A DNA stretch of 64,000 nucleotides, taken from assembly GCA_032690845.1 (NCBI GenBank), contig CM064429.1, positions 10,758,569 to 10,822,568 on the forward strand, given 5' to 3'. Under the pieces are notes generated by a model, which saw only the letters and a list, made by a program, of their open reading frames with translations, had not been told where the DNA came from and ran no database searches. Of the stretch, positions 1-12,042 are shown in pieces; position 1 is the first letter of the stretch; each line of letters opens with the position of its first letter. The position numbers and the translations under genes are program-made. The DNA is from Eleusine coracana subsp. coracana. Lineage: Eukaryota > Streptophyta > Magnoliopsida > Poales > Poaceae.

Positions 1-88
1 GTACGAGAGGGTTTATCTACGGGCCTTTTTTTAACTACATATATACACCAAGTAGCCGGTAACCAATCACTTTAACTAACTGCTCTAA

Positions 89-370
89 TCACGTGTTTAA
101 CTTCTCTTCTGACCTAGGGATTTTAATAATCCAAATAATACTTACAAGATTGGATGTGATGGATCCATGAAAAATAGTAGTCAAAATGGAGATGATGAAG
201 TCTGGGATCATATTATATGCACGGGATGCATCTGTGAAGCAGAGTGCAGCCAAGCCAATACTGTAATGATGCTTTGCAAAATCTGTTCCACGAAGACCAG
301 CTATCAGGCAGAGAGACTTGGATAAGGATGTGAACCAATACCAACGCCTCCATATGATACCTGCGAGCAC
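89..370 (-). other. Possible exon of an unidentified gene at the window edge
   Basis: An open frame of about 93 codons on the minus strand, rich in Ile, Leu and Phe and ending near a plausible donor (CTT|GTAAGT, minus strand, about 149-157). I do not recognise the peptide. Support is only the open frame plus the donor-like site; the left window edge hides any continuation. It may equally be chance. Confidence 0.15.
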
Positions 371-489
371 GGCAGAATGTCGGTCTGTGCGACTGTGCCT
401 GAGGGGCCTCCTCTGCAGACTGCAGTTCTCTCGAGCAGAGTGGTCTTTGTTGCTTGCTTAGCACTCATGTCAGACGGTGCTCTCTGGCG

Positions 490-640
490 TACTCCCTCGG
501 TTCTTTTTTTCTTCTCCTTAGAATAAAATAGCTGGCGCAAATTTACATTAGGAAGATTTATTCTAACGACAATAAAATGAGAACGGTCAAGTTGGTGTTT
601 TAGAGTCAATAAATGTTTATATTTTAGAACGGAGGTAGTA
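490..640. mobile_element. Stowaway-like MITE (Tc1/mariner type)
   Basis: The segment begins TACTCCCTCGG and ends with the inverted counterpart GAACGGAGGTAGTA. These are the CTCCCTCCGTTC-type terminal inverted repeats of grass Stowaway MITEs, bounded by TA as expected for a TA target duplication. It is about 150 bp, AT-rich inside and has no coding capacity. A second isolated right-end-like motif (GACGGAAGGAGTAC, about 745-758) lies just downstream, so a degraded second copy may follow. Confidence 0.7.
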
Positions 641-1842
641 TAAGTTATTACGAGCATGGAGGCGAGGTAGCTAGGCTAAGGAAGAATGAAAGTTATTGCA
701 AAAGAAAAATGGGCAGACTTTGACTCTAACTAGTCAAACGGAAGTGACGGAAGGAGTACATAATGAAGTTTGGTGCAACTCAGCAAGCTCAGTGCTGTAA
801 TGCAGTGTTGTACATACCTGCCTCATGCCTATCATGACCATTCTAGACAGCATGCTGGATCACACAGGTCTATCTCAGCAACTCTCTGATTTCCTTGATA
901 TCTATGTTCTTGTCCTCTATTCTGGACAACATGCTGGATCAACCTTCACTTGGTTTCTTTCCATTGCAGGTTACCTCTGGCGGCATAGTAGTGAGGTCAG
1001 TAGATCATCAGTTATTTTTCTTCTCTGATCTGATTCGTTAGCACAATCCTGGAGAACTTGGTATTGATTATGTTGACCTCGTATTATTCTTGAACATCGG
1101 TTTCATGACATGTTCCCAAGACTTCGTCATGTTATCATTCTGTGCAGCTTGCCCTCGTTAAGCCTACTATTGATATGTTTTTCGTCAACCTCCAAATTCA
1201 GGCTATCTCTCTCGTTCTTATCTCCAACGCTCTGCTCCTGAGCAAGGTGGAAGGGAGGGAACTTGCCCCGCCGGCAGGGCTGGTGGTCTTGGCCTGCCAG
1301 GTGTCACGAGGTGGTGGAGACCGCCGGGTCCTCACCAGCTGGTGATAGGTCAGGTTTAGTACCTAGGTTCCTCACCAGCTACTAAACCTTTGTATGTGTA
1401 GCAAGTACAAAGGTTTTATTTTTAACGAAGTACATAAAAGAGATTTCAAAAAGACAATAAATTATGTGTCATACTCAATGAGAACAAACTTCCTACCAAC
1501 TAATCATGAACGATACATCATATAAGGAGCACCAGTAGGCACTATCATCCGAATCACATCTTCCATCATAACACAGTTCGGGAAATATAGCTATAAGGAT
1601 ATCACTGATTCTTTCGTTAGGATTGCCATGAATGGGAGAATAGGAAATACAAACCAATGAAAGCAGTTGTATCCGGTCAGCAATAGATTGCCATGTGACG
1701 CCTAGTCGAATAGCAAAAACTAAGAGGAGTATCGATGATTTCTTTTTGTCGAAATATATTTCATTAGTGCATGTCACTTTCATATATGTCGCTCTAAAGG
1801 CATCATCTCCTCACATTATCCACATGTGCATGGGAGAAACAC
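641..1842. other. Unassigned non-repeat-like interval
   Basis: There is no recognisable gene. Short open frames at 825-1028 and 1142-1345 (plus) are not recognisable; the GC-rich stretch around 1240-1345 could be a degraded exon. The 12-mer TCCTCACCAGCT occurs twice, near 1329 and 1369. No element termini were found. Confidence 0.3.
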
Positions 1843-2972
1843 TGTTAGAGCGTGGCCCAGCTCGTCACACCCATGTAGGGGCGGACCTCCCTTGATTCAA
1901 GGGCATTCAGCTGAATGCCCAAATATTTTGGCCAACTATCAAATATACCAGTATGTATAAGGCATGCATACAAGTTATGCGTAATATTTAGGCTAATATC
2001 TTCTTCCGAATACAATAACTACCTTCTATTCGCCTTGTTTTATCTTTTCACACGCTTTGTGCATCATTAGCCTAGCTAAAGCACCCCAAACTTCCATGTG
2101 TGAATGCCCAGCCAAGAGGTTCTAGGCCGCCACTGCACCCATGAGGCCCTACCCTAGCCCAGGTCACAACAGGTCTATTAAACAATAGGCCCAACAGAGC
2201 CCCAACCGAAGGTCTTGGGTTACATCAATCTAAAGGACCAGCCCGATAGGTGAAGTTCCCACCACATTTTAAGTTGTCTTCCCCATCACCAATATCCGAT
2301 GTGGGACTAAACCAATAATTTTCCCGTCACACGTAGGATGGCCCAATCTCTCATTCGCATCTGGGTGGACACCCCTCCGATAGGCCGACAACCATGTGGC
2401 CCGGGAGACCAAATCTGACGGCCCAATAACCGTGTGAGACCTATTAGAGATTCTAGGTTTTTTGACTATGGCTCTAATACCACCTGTTAGAATGTGACTC
2501 GGCTCATTGCACACAAGAGCTCCTACCACCAGCCCAGGTCACAATGGGTCTGCTAAACTATAGGCCCAATAAAGCCCCCAACAAAGGTCCTGGGCCACCT
2601 CAACTCAAAAGACTAGCCTACTGAGGTTCCATCCACCTTATAAGTTGGTCTTGCCCATCATCAATATCCGGTATGGGACTAAATCCAACAACCTCTCCTA
2701 TCACATTGATGGCTTCATCTTCCCTACACACCCCGATGGACAGTCCTTCGATCGCCCAATAACTGTGTCGCCCGGGAGATCCAATTCAAGGATCTGATGT
2801 CCATGTGAGGCCAACAAAATATTTTAGGTTTCTGACCATGGTTTTGATACCACTTGTTAGAGTACAGTCCGGCTCGTCGCACCCACAAGCCTCTACCACC
2901 AACAAAGGTCACAATAGGTCTTCTAAACCACAGGCCTAATGGAGCCCAACCAAGATTCTAGGCCATCTCAAC
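1843..2972 (-). mobile_element. Tandem TRIM-type retrotransposon array (LTR-internal-LTR-internal-partial LTR)
   Basis: Three copies of one ~206-bp terminal repeat lie in the same orientation, separated by two ~165-bp internal segments. The complete middle copy is 2485-2690 (TGTTAG...CCAACA on the plus strand). The left copy spans 1843-2317 and is interrupted by a MITE. The right copy starts at 2855 and fades out near 2972. On the minus strand each LTR is followed by a methionine-type primer-binding site (GTGGTATTAGAGCC at about 2470-2484; GTGGTATCAAAACC at about 2841-2854), and a purine stretch precedes the next LTR. No coding capacity is seen. Very short LTRs, tiny internal regions and PBS/PPT only are the definition of TRIMs; a shared middle LTR is a known tandem form, arising by recombination. 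Family name not determined. Confidence 0.8.
1876..2135. mobile_element. hAT-type MITE nested in the left TRIM LTR
   Basis: A 260-bp insertion is flanked by a perfect 8-bp direct repeat CACCCATG (1868-1875 and 2136-2143). Its ends are TAGGGGCGGACC on the left and, read inward, CAGTGGCGGCC on the right. An 8-bp duplication with C/TAGNGGCGG termini is characteristic of hAT-superfamily non-autonomous elements. Removing it restores a TRIM LTR of about 207 bp, matching the intact copy of 206 bp. No ORF. Confidence 0.85.
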
Positions 2973-5900
2973 CCAAATATGCACCGGTGTGCTAGCACCG
3001 ATGTGCATGGGTAGGGTAATCATAGGGAGGGAATCAAAAGTGGTAGTAGAGGCGGCAGCTTGGGTTTGAAACTCGTCAATTAACCTTCATTGAGACATGC
3101 TTGTAGTTATATAGCCACAGTTAATGGGCTTTCACATTCTAGAATAATCATTAGTACTCTAATCCCGTATAGATTAATTTGTGTATTCTCATATATAAAT
3201 CCAATCCATATTGTTTATGATTGCCACTTCACTTGAACATATCATCAAACACATATAAGATTTCATTGTTGTTAAATAGCATCACAGTGGGATCAAACAG
3301 ATCTTTTGAGAAAGTGGTATATCACCGATTTCTTTCAAGGACAAGCTATAAGTGTTGTAATAAGTCCAGTTTTGTACATGTGTTATACAAAATTGTTATC
3401 AGAACCTCCAGTACATTAATCATTTGTGGGACAAAACCTTTATTAATGCTGAATAAGTGAATATTGATACGCAAAGTCAGTTTTTTCAATAATAAATTCA
3501 GCATTTTGCTTGATATGGTTGAAGTTATTTCTATGCAGACTTTTCTAGTAAAAAATGATGATGATCAACTACCATGCGTTCATAGCATATGCATTAAAAC
3601 AAGAGAACGGGACAACAAATGCTTTCATCAACGTTGTTACTCTAATTCCAGCATTTAATTCAAAGTGCATAACCAGCTAGGGCGCCTCCTATTCTTAACC
3701 TCCGCTCCTACCTCCGCGCGCCCAATATATCACCATCATACTTCTGAAGGAGCTTGTTTTTGCAAGTGTAATTTCAGCGCTTGTGCGTCGTATCAAGGTG
3801 TAGCCATGGGAGGCATCTGGACAGAGGAAGGGAGTGGTAAAGCTGACACGCAATGAGTCACAAAGAGTCACAGCTGTTTGAACATATCTGTGCATGGGTC
3901 CACCTGAAGCCATACTATGCCGATGGTCGTTTCAACATCATACCTGCCAAGTTGTGTGGGGTTTCCAGCTTTCGCATAGACAAAGCAATCCATCGTCACA
4001 TTTGGTACAAGTCAAGCAGCAAACAGCAAGCTTGTTAGAACTGGTTCACAAAACTGTTTGTACCGTTGGCTACGAGCATGCCAACAGCATGATTATATAG
4101 TTGACATAGCAACCTATGTTAAGAAAGAGTATAATATGTATTTTGGTTTTATTATTGTATTCTAGTAGCATTCTCATAGCATGGTTCAGAAAACCATTAG
4201 AAACCCGCTGGTGTTTATTATGAAAACGGGTATGGATCATTTAGTAAAACCGAATAGTTTTTGATAAACCAAATCAGTGTACTGTAGCAAAAGTCAGTTT
4301 TTGCTCCGTTTTATTGGTATATCGTTCAGAATTTTGCGATAAAAAATAGGTACTATGGCGGTTTTGTAAATGTTGCCTCGTAGTAGCTTAACAATAATAG
4401 ATCTTGAGCAACTAATACTTAGCAAAACTGACCTATCAAAAAATGCTAAAGGGTAGGGGTAGGGTTTAAATTGCCAAAGAGCCCGTCTATAATTGAGTCC
4501 TTACTTTCAGGTTTTAGCATCAAGTTAGGTTGTCATGTAAAATAATAAATTTAGTTTGCATTTGATCTACAACAAGCATAGTAGTAATACAAATATATAA
4601 TTCCATACAGCCAGTATTAAACCCAACATGTTGTTTCTTTTGTTACTATGTTCTGGTGCAAGGAATAAGTGGTACCCGTTATTGTGAAGGGCATCAATCC
4701 GAATCGATTATCATCCTACAAGAGATATCTTATTGAATGTCACATACACACTTCTCAAAAGTTGCATGAGGCAACCTTTCACTTCAGCACTGCAACGCCG
4801 GTCCGGGTGCCACCACCTCGAGAAAGGTCCCCCAACACGATGTCGCCCTGAACATCATCCGTGAGTGGATTAACTCCTCCCCTCGGCCCCAAAGTCCATC
4901 AAAGAAAGGGGGTAGAGAATTGTTCAAACATATGCAGCAACCACCGCTACATCGGTTTACTGAGTCTATAAATTTAGTATGCAGATAGTATCTTCAAACT
5001 TGATTCACATAGGTTTTACAAGATGCGGATCTTCCGCCCTTTCCCCTAGTTGTCTATCCCATATCCATTTAACCTCATATCTAAACCTTCTATAATCATT
5101 CTCAAGTGATATTCAGAACTTAACTACGAGTGATCTTCGTACCACTTGACGAGTGGTCATTCTAATTAAGCAAAACTACTAACAATCTAAGGCTAACATC
5201 ATGGTAATAGGGAACTTGCTGCAGACTAGGCTTTGAGGCAATGTCTACCAACCTAATGCAATGTATACAGGCTACATCACACTAGTGATAAAATAAAAGA
5301 CAATAAAATTTGGTGGAATGCATTGGGGCATGCCTTGAGCTGGGTTCTAGTTCTCTAAGTCACCTCCACCTTCCGGCTCCTGCACCTTCTCAGCCACCAC
5401 GGTGTTTGCTTTGAAATCTATATGATGCAAAATGATGATGTGCATAAGAGAAGATTTATGAAACTTCCTAAAAAAATTAAAAGTTTAGTGTGTCGATGTA
5501 TAAATGAACATCTTCAGATTGTTATTGATGAGAAAGTTGGTTTATTTTGCGTATTTCCTTGGTATTGACTCCATTTTATTAACGTGTTGTGTATTTAAAT
5601 AAATTACATATATATGTCATCAATTGGAATACAATAGGAGTTACGTTACATGCACTAGATAGTTAATTGTGCTATTAAGCTTATGGGTCAAATTAATTAT
5701 TTTAACATGGTTCTAGAAGATCTATGATCATGAGCAATTCATCCTAAGTAGAGCTCATTGGGAGGGACGTATGTGCCAAGTTTCACTTTGATGCATTGAG
5801 CCAATTATTTTTAATAGTTAAAACAATACAGAAGCTAAATAATTCACACATGAAAAAATAAAGGGAAATAAATCATTGTGTTTTGTGGGGCAACCAGGAG

Positions 5901-6478
5901 TACCGTAAGGGACATGCATGGAAATGTTCATGAATTTACCATAATCAGAGACCTACTTATGGATTTATTTACATTTTCCATATTTATTTTTTATCTAGCC
6001 ACAATATTATCAGGCATGTGGGTTTAGTATTTTTTTTCAAAATAAGATAAGATTAGGGGATCCTAAATTGGGCTTTGATTTTAACTCCAATTATTTCGAT
6101 TGCTATGATGTTTACAAGCAAAAAATCTATTTACTAGCAATATATAAATAACTAGAAAAAGATAATGGGTCAGGCCAATAAAAACCCGGGCAGGGGCTGG
6201 ATCCCGCATGGCCACACCGGATCCCACATAGTGCGATCCACCATGTGGCACAACCCGGGGGCGCCCTTGCCATAGTTGACCGGGAGGCGGCATAGTGGTG
6301 ATGGTGGTGAAGTACAGGGCTCACTGGAGCGGACGGTGGTGAGCGCCGGAGGTGGGGGAGAGGCCGTCGGTTTTTGAAATAGTGTGGGTCACTCGCTAGG
6401 TTTGGCGGGCTGAGGCGGGGTTGAGATGGGAGTGGGAGAGGAATTGCATCCAACGAGCCAACTAATTTGGTCAGGGCA
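2973..6478. other. Unassigned interval, no supported gene
   Basis: This is mostly AT-rich sequence with small, unrecognisable open frames. A GC-rich patch at about 6180-6470 resembles a gene 5' end on the minus strand (open for 108 codons from 6453) but shows no known domain and is cut on its right by element A. No RNA gene or repeat terminus was recognised. Confidence 0.3.
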
Positions 6479-8175
6479 TGTAAGGACCCAAGGTGTACTG
6501 AGAGGGGGGGGGGGGGGGTTGAATCGGTAAGCCGACCATAAAATCGAATACTTCAATTCACGCAACTAGAACCTAACAATCATTGCACCCTAAGCAATTC
6601 TAATAGGCCAAGACCCTACACATGCTAGTGTTTATGATGAGAACAAAATGCGGAAGCTAAACACACTAGCCTATGCAAGCCACAAGTCACCCTACCAACT
6701 ATGGCACACAAATGTGAAATAGTAAAGAGGGGTCAAGGAATGCTCATGATTTTTCCCAAGGTCTCGGAAGGATGGCGCCTTCCCCTAATCCTCGTTGGAC
6801 TACTCCCGCTGGAGTCTTGGTCCCTCTCGCCACCAAGTGGAGTTCTCGCCCACAAGCCCGCAATCACTCCCGGAGTGAAGACACGGTGCGCATCACCGCT
6901 GCCACCAAGGCACAAGCTCGCCTCTCTCGAGAACTTGCCGGACTCCCCGAGCTGACACGGGCGGTCACTAGCGATGCCTCTTTCACCGGCAGGCTCAAAC
7001 CGTGTACAAACATGTGACGGCCTTCACAACCAATCACGATAGGCTCGATCACCAACACCTAACCGGTCTAGGTCTCATCATAGATCAAGAGTAATAGCCT
7101 AGATCACACCCTCAAGGACACCCTAGCCTTAGATGTGTAAGATGCTCAAGTTACTCTCACTAGCAATCTCAAGATATGTAATATCTCCTTCTAGTGCTCT
7201 CCTCTTTTCCTCTTGGACCTTACCAAATGCTCTCAGGTATTCCACTAGCCAAGAGAGGTCTCCAAGACCCCAACAACGAAGTTATATAGGCTTCTAACCT
7301 CCAACTAGCCGTTGCTCCATGAGATCACCTTTTTGGATGCACTGACCGAACTATCCGGTCTCTGCCTGACCGGACCATCTGGTCACTCCTGTAACGGCTC
7401 CCAGAACCGTTGGCACTTCTGTCCTAGCTGATCACCTGTACTGACCGGACCGTCCGGTCAGTAGACTGGACCATCCGGTCCGTTTCTCTCTCTAGTCCAG
7501 AAACATTCTAGAACGCTTCCTCTCTGCCCCGTGCCTCAGTTGAACTGACCGTACAGTCCGGTGACCTGACCGTACTATCCCGTCTCTATAGCTCCCTCCA
7601 CAGTCAGATTCCTCGCTGCTCGCTGGATGTCCTAGACAAATCCTCTTAATGATTGTACAGTCCAGTCACCACTGACCCCTCTGTCCGGTCACTTTATTCA
7701 AAAGCTAAAACTCATCATCCTCGCTTGACTTTGTTTCCCGGCTTCTTCGAATAGTTCCTTGGCTTCTCCAATATCACCTAGTGCATGTGATTTCACTGAG
7801 CATACATGCACATCACTGACTAGACATGACCTAAGAGAAATGACCTAGACCCCCTTGATAGTCCGGTTTTTCCTATGGACTCAAAGCCCTAACAACTAGA
7901 CAAGTTTTCCCAACACTTGCTCCATAGCTTGTCCTTAGCCTTGATCCATCTCCATCAACCCTTGGACTCCATCAAGCTCATCAAGCTCCATGCTTGTGGT
8001 CATTGTAATCCATCGCCAAGGCAACCATCATCCATATGATTTGTAATAGGGTTTAGAGATGATTCCTACATGCACAACACTCTTGTAGATATTAGCCCAC
8101 AATTTCATAGTTGTCATCTATCACCAAAATATTCATACCTTGGGGATCCAATCACCAATGGTCATGAAGCTTACA
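6479..8175 (-). repeat. 3' LTR of element A
   Basis: This is a 1697-bp repeat homologous to 12043-13688 and 28449-30281. It contains a G15 run (6504-6518) near its minus-strand 3' end and palindromic CCGGAC/GTCCGG motifs at about 7340-7700. Short ORFs in it are chance. Confidence 0.88.
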
Positions 8176-9997
8176 ATCTCCTCTTTTTTGGTGATTGATG
8201 ACAAACACTACTTACCAAGAAACAACAAGGATAAAAAAGCTACACTACGATCGAGAGGAACCACACAACCATACGCAAAGAACGCACAAGGTCCTACTCA
8301 ATCAAGCATCATCAAGAGCTAAAAGGAAATGAGAGAAAAGCACACTTTAGATGATAATGCATGCATGTCATGATAGGATATTAAAGAAAGCATAACGACA
8401 TGCGATGCAAAGCATGAATGATGATATGCAACAGGTTAGCATGACAATGCATAAGAATTGAAAACAAGCAATCATCATCATGGAATCATACACAAGCATA
8501 CAAGATAAATAAAGGAAAGACAAAGCACTGCGCATGAAAATAAAGCAAGTGAGATCAAGATGAGTCAAACACAAGCAAATGAAAACCCTGACTCATCAAA
8601 ATCCATGAAAATCTTGATAAATGCATCAAAATAAGATCCAAATGTATCTAACTCCCAAAAGCAATGTACACGTATGCTCCCCCTAGATACATGCTACTGA
8701 CTCTCGATCGCATAGGATCACACTCCCACTCCCCCTAGACCTACTGACTCTCGATCGCATAGGATCACACGAACCAAAAAGAGGAAAAGGAAACTACTAT
8801 GCGCTCGTGGTAGAAGGAAGTTGTGCAGCAACATCCTCTGAAGGCTCTCCTCTAGGCTACTCCTGTGCTGAGTCCTGCTGCTCTGCCTGAGCTTGTGTCA
8901 CCTCAACGTCCAGCTGCTCGAAGTACTCAAAGTCTAGTGGTGACTCAAACCCTCTGTCCTACTCTGCTGGTGTGAAAATGGCGGTCTCCTGAGCAACTGA
9001 AGCCTGGAGACTGATGAGATCCACCACATCCTGCTGTGAGAAGCCTCCATGGATGAGATCCTCTACTACCTGAGGTGTGACAAGAGTGGTGTATGTAGCA
9101 TAAGAAGGTAGAGCTGTATCTGTCTCTGCTACCTAATCGGACTATACGGTCACTCTAGAAAAATTGCTGAATCAAGGAATTTCTCCATTTTCCAAGTGCC
9201 CTCGCTAAACACTCAACCAAACACCGCACTTGGAATATAGAGGGAACTCTCAAACACTCATTTTCAAATAGCGGCACTATATGGCCTTAGAATTTTCGCA
9301 AATGCCAAATGAAGGATTGAGGAAATAAGAACCAAGGCAATTAAGAACCAAAAGGGTATATATGTGCCTTAGTCCATGAACCGCGCGAGTAGACTTAACC
9401 TCGGAGTTCATGAGAGCTTGCTCAATGGGTATGAAGCACAATCCTTTCCTTTGGTCACACTTATGGAGATGTAATCTCATATTTATCATGAGGGACAAAT
9501 TTCTCCAAGTGAGACAAGCCTCCTTTGTGTTTCCTATATGATGCATGCAACAAGCATTTTACAAATGCAATGAAAGTAAACATGCCATGTGAATGTAAGC
9601 AATATTAAAAACAAGACACAAGGAAACCTAACAATGTCAAGTTTGAACCCCTCTCAAGCATACTCACTATAAGCCATACCCTTGCCTTGAGAGAAGTCAA
9701 ACCACCATCTCAAGCACTCCCCCTTGCTTATAGCTATCTTGAGTGGGTTAGACATTGACTAATTTTTATGTGTTTTTCTTTTAGTTATTTACACATGCAT
9801 GGATGCAAAGCATACTAGTCACAAAGGAGTCCTAAATTACCATTCGATGCAATAGAAAGAAAAACGCACTACAACTACCAAAAACAAAACAAACACGGTT
9901 ACCTCCCTTATGAGTAGATAGGTCATTGAGGTCCATGTCACTTGTGGTGGACTTCACATGATCTTCATGAAAGTGCTCGGTCCACCACCACCACCAT
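8176..9997 (-). other. Element A internal region downstream of gag, non-coding
   Basis: No pol domain is present. A degenerate minus-strand reading of an acidic, Gln/Glu-rich peptide can be followed at about 8800-9125. A direct repeat lies at 8676-8722 and 8729-8770 (shared core GACTCTCGATCGCATAGGAT). The region stands where a full Sirevirus would have several kilobases of pol, so most of pol has been deleted or was never present. Confidence 0.6.
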
Positions 9998-11989
9998 CTA
10001 GGTCTTGTTCTTGGGCACCCACTTGTACGCAGTTGACCTCGAAAGATCAACTATGCACATAGGCACCCATATGCTCTTGACCTTTCTCTTCTTGTTTGGT
10101 GGTCCCAAAGCCTTTGCTTTTACCTTGCCATCCTTGTTCCTAAAAAGCTTGAAGTGGGTGTTCTCATGAAACAAGTTAGGGTTACGCAAAACAATAGAAC
10201 TTCTCACCATGGGACAATCCTTGATGGTGTGGCCATCGTTGCAACACCTATCGCAATAGTAGTCATCGGCGAGTAGGGGTTTTACCCATTCAGGAATGGA
10301 GTCACTCGTCCCAATAATGTCGATGGAGGCGGGATATGAGCCAAGTCCACAGTGGGAGATGTTATTTACAATATTCTTTCCAAGAATCTCCTTGTGGATG
10401 GCTCTACCACGTGTGAGCCTCTCAAAGCCGTCCATCACCATTTTTCTCTCTTCCTTGAGCTTGTGATATTCCATCAAAACAAAAGGCTCAAGAGAAGAAA
10501 CCTCATTCGAGGTGGTTAGTTCATCACACATAGTAGAAGCATCGCTCATTGATGAACAAGAGGAGGGAGAGACAAGATTCTCAACATTGATGGCCTCATA
10601 AGTAATCTCAAGGGCCTTGTACTTCTCATGAAGCTCTACATGATCACCCTTGAGTTTTTCATAACTCTTGTTTAGGGCCTCATGAGATGTGACAAGGTCC
10701 TTGAGCTCACTCTCAAGGTCAACAACACGGTCCTTAGCCAACTTACACTCTTTTCTTACCACATCCAACATCTTGGATTTCTTGACAGCGATATCGCGGG
10801 CTTGCTCAAGCATACTCCACAACTCGGCACAAGTGTGCTCCTCATCATTGTTGTTGTCGCTGCTCTCATCCTCACTCTCCCCAAGTTGGCTCAAGGCCAT
10901 GAGGCACGTGGGAGGTGGAAGAAGAGCTCGTGGTGATGTGGTCTTGATCATGCCTAGGCCGACCACTTCTTCATCACTTGAGGAGGAGGACTCGTCACTT
11001 GACTTGTCGCTTGTCCGCTCCCCAACAAGTGCCTTGGTGAGAATCTTTTCTTGGAGTCATGGGCTTTGCCTTTGCCCTTGCTCTTGTCTTTGTTGAAGAA
11101 TCTCATCTTCTTCTTCTTCACTTGAATCTTGTGACTTGAATGCTTCTTTCTTGGGCTTTGGACACTCTCGGACAAAGTGATTCTTTGAGCCACAATTGAA
11201 GCACTTGCCCTGGGACCTGGAAGCAAACTTGTTCTTGAAGGTCTTCATCTTCTTCATAAGAACAGCCAAGTCCTCAGTCAAGTCACATTCATCGTCTTCT
11301 TCATCTTCATTATCAGTGTCTGCCTTCTTCTTGCTTTTCTTGCTCTTGCTTGATTCTTGCTTGTCAGCCTGTAGAGCAAGGTTGGATGGTTGAGGATCAT
11401 CCATCCCCAACTGGTAGCTCTCGAAGGTGGTGATCTTGCCAAGTACATCCTTCATGGTCTTGGTCTTAAGGTCACCCTGCAAGGTGTATGTGATGATGGA
11501 CTCATACTTGGGGTCTTTGAAAAGCCTCAAGAATCTTCTAATGACCTCCACGGGCTTGAGCTTGAAATCATCCCCAAGTGCACTGATCTCCTCTACAAGC
11601 ACATGAAAATGAGAGTACACAGTGTTAGCTATTTCATGTGGCAATCTTGCAAAGTTATCATACTTGTTCTTCAGCACATAGTATCTTTCCTCTTTGACAT
11701 CACTAGTACCCTCGTGGATACTCTGAATCTCAGTCCAGCTACCGTGTGCGGTCGAACTCGAGTCTACTCTAGCAAACACATCCTTGGAGATGCATGAGAA
11801 CAAAGCGTTCTTGGCCTTAGCATTGTTCTTAATGAAGTCAGGCTGAAGAAAGTTAGCATTCGCATCTGATTCATGGGCCACCATCCATATCTCCGGATCA
11901 AGGGACTCCAGGTAGGCTTGCATACATGCCTTCCAATACCCGTAGTCCTCCCCATCGAATATGGGAACACTCCCCACCTTTCCCGGCAT
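9998..11989 (-). pseudogene. gag: Element A gag polyprotein, frameshifted
   Basis: Translation starts at 11989 (MPGKVGSVPIFDGEDYGYW), 54 bp inside the PBS. The first frame (to 11057) carries a copia-type gag/UBN2-like domain and a CCHC zinc knuckle (CFNCGSKNHFVREC, about 11165-11206), which binds the element RNA. The reading then shifts frame near 11110 and again near 10975. It continues as a 322-codon frame (10966-9998) with a long heptad-like coiled coil (about residues 60-125) and a second CCHC knuckle (CDRCCNDGHTIKDC). Long gag with a coiled coil is typical of Sireviruses. Frameshifts make it a pseudogene unless some are sequencing errors. Confidence 0.8.
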
Positions 11990-12042
11990 CCTTACTCAAG
12001 ACGGTGAAGCCTCAAAGATGAGCACTTGGCTCTGATACTAAT

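Noticed and set aside
3695..4100. Small overlapping frames on both strands
   Set aside because: Short, unrecognisable, with no splice or codon-bias support.
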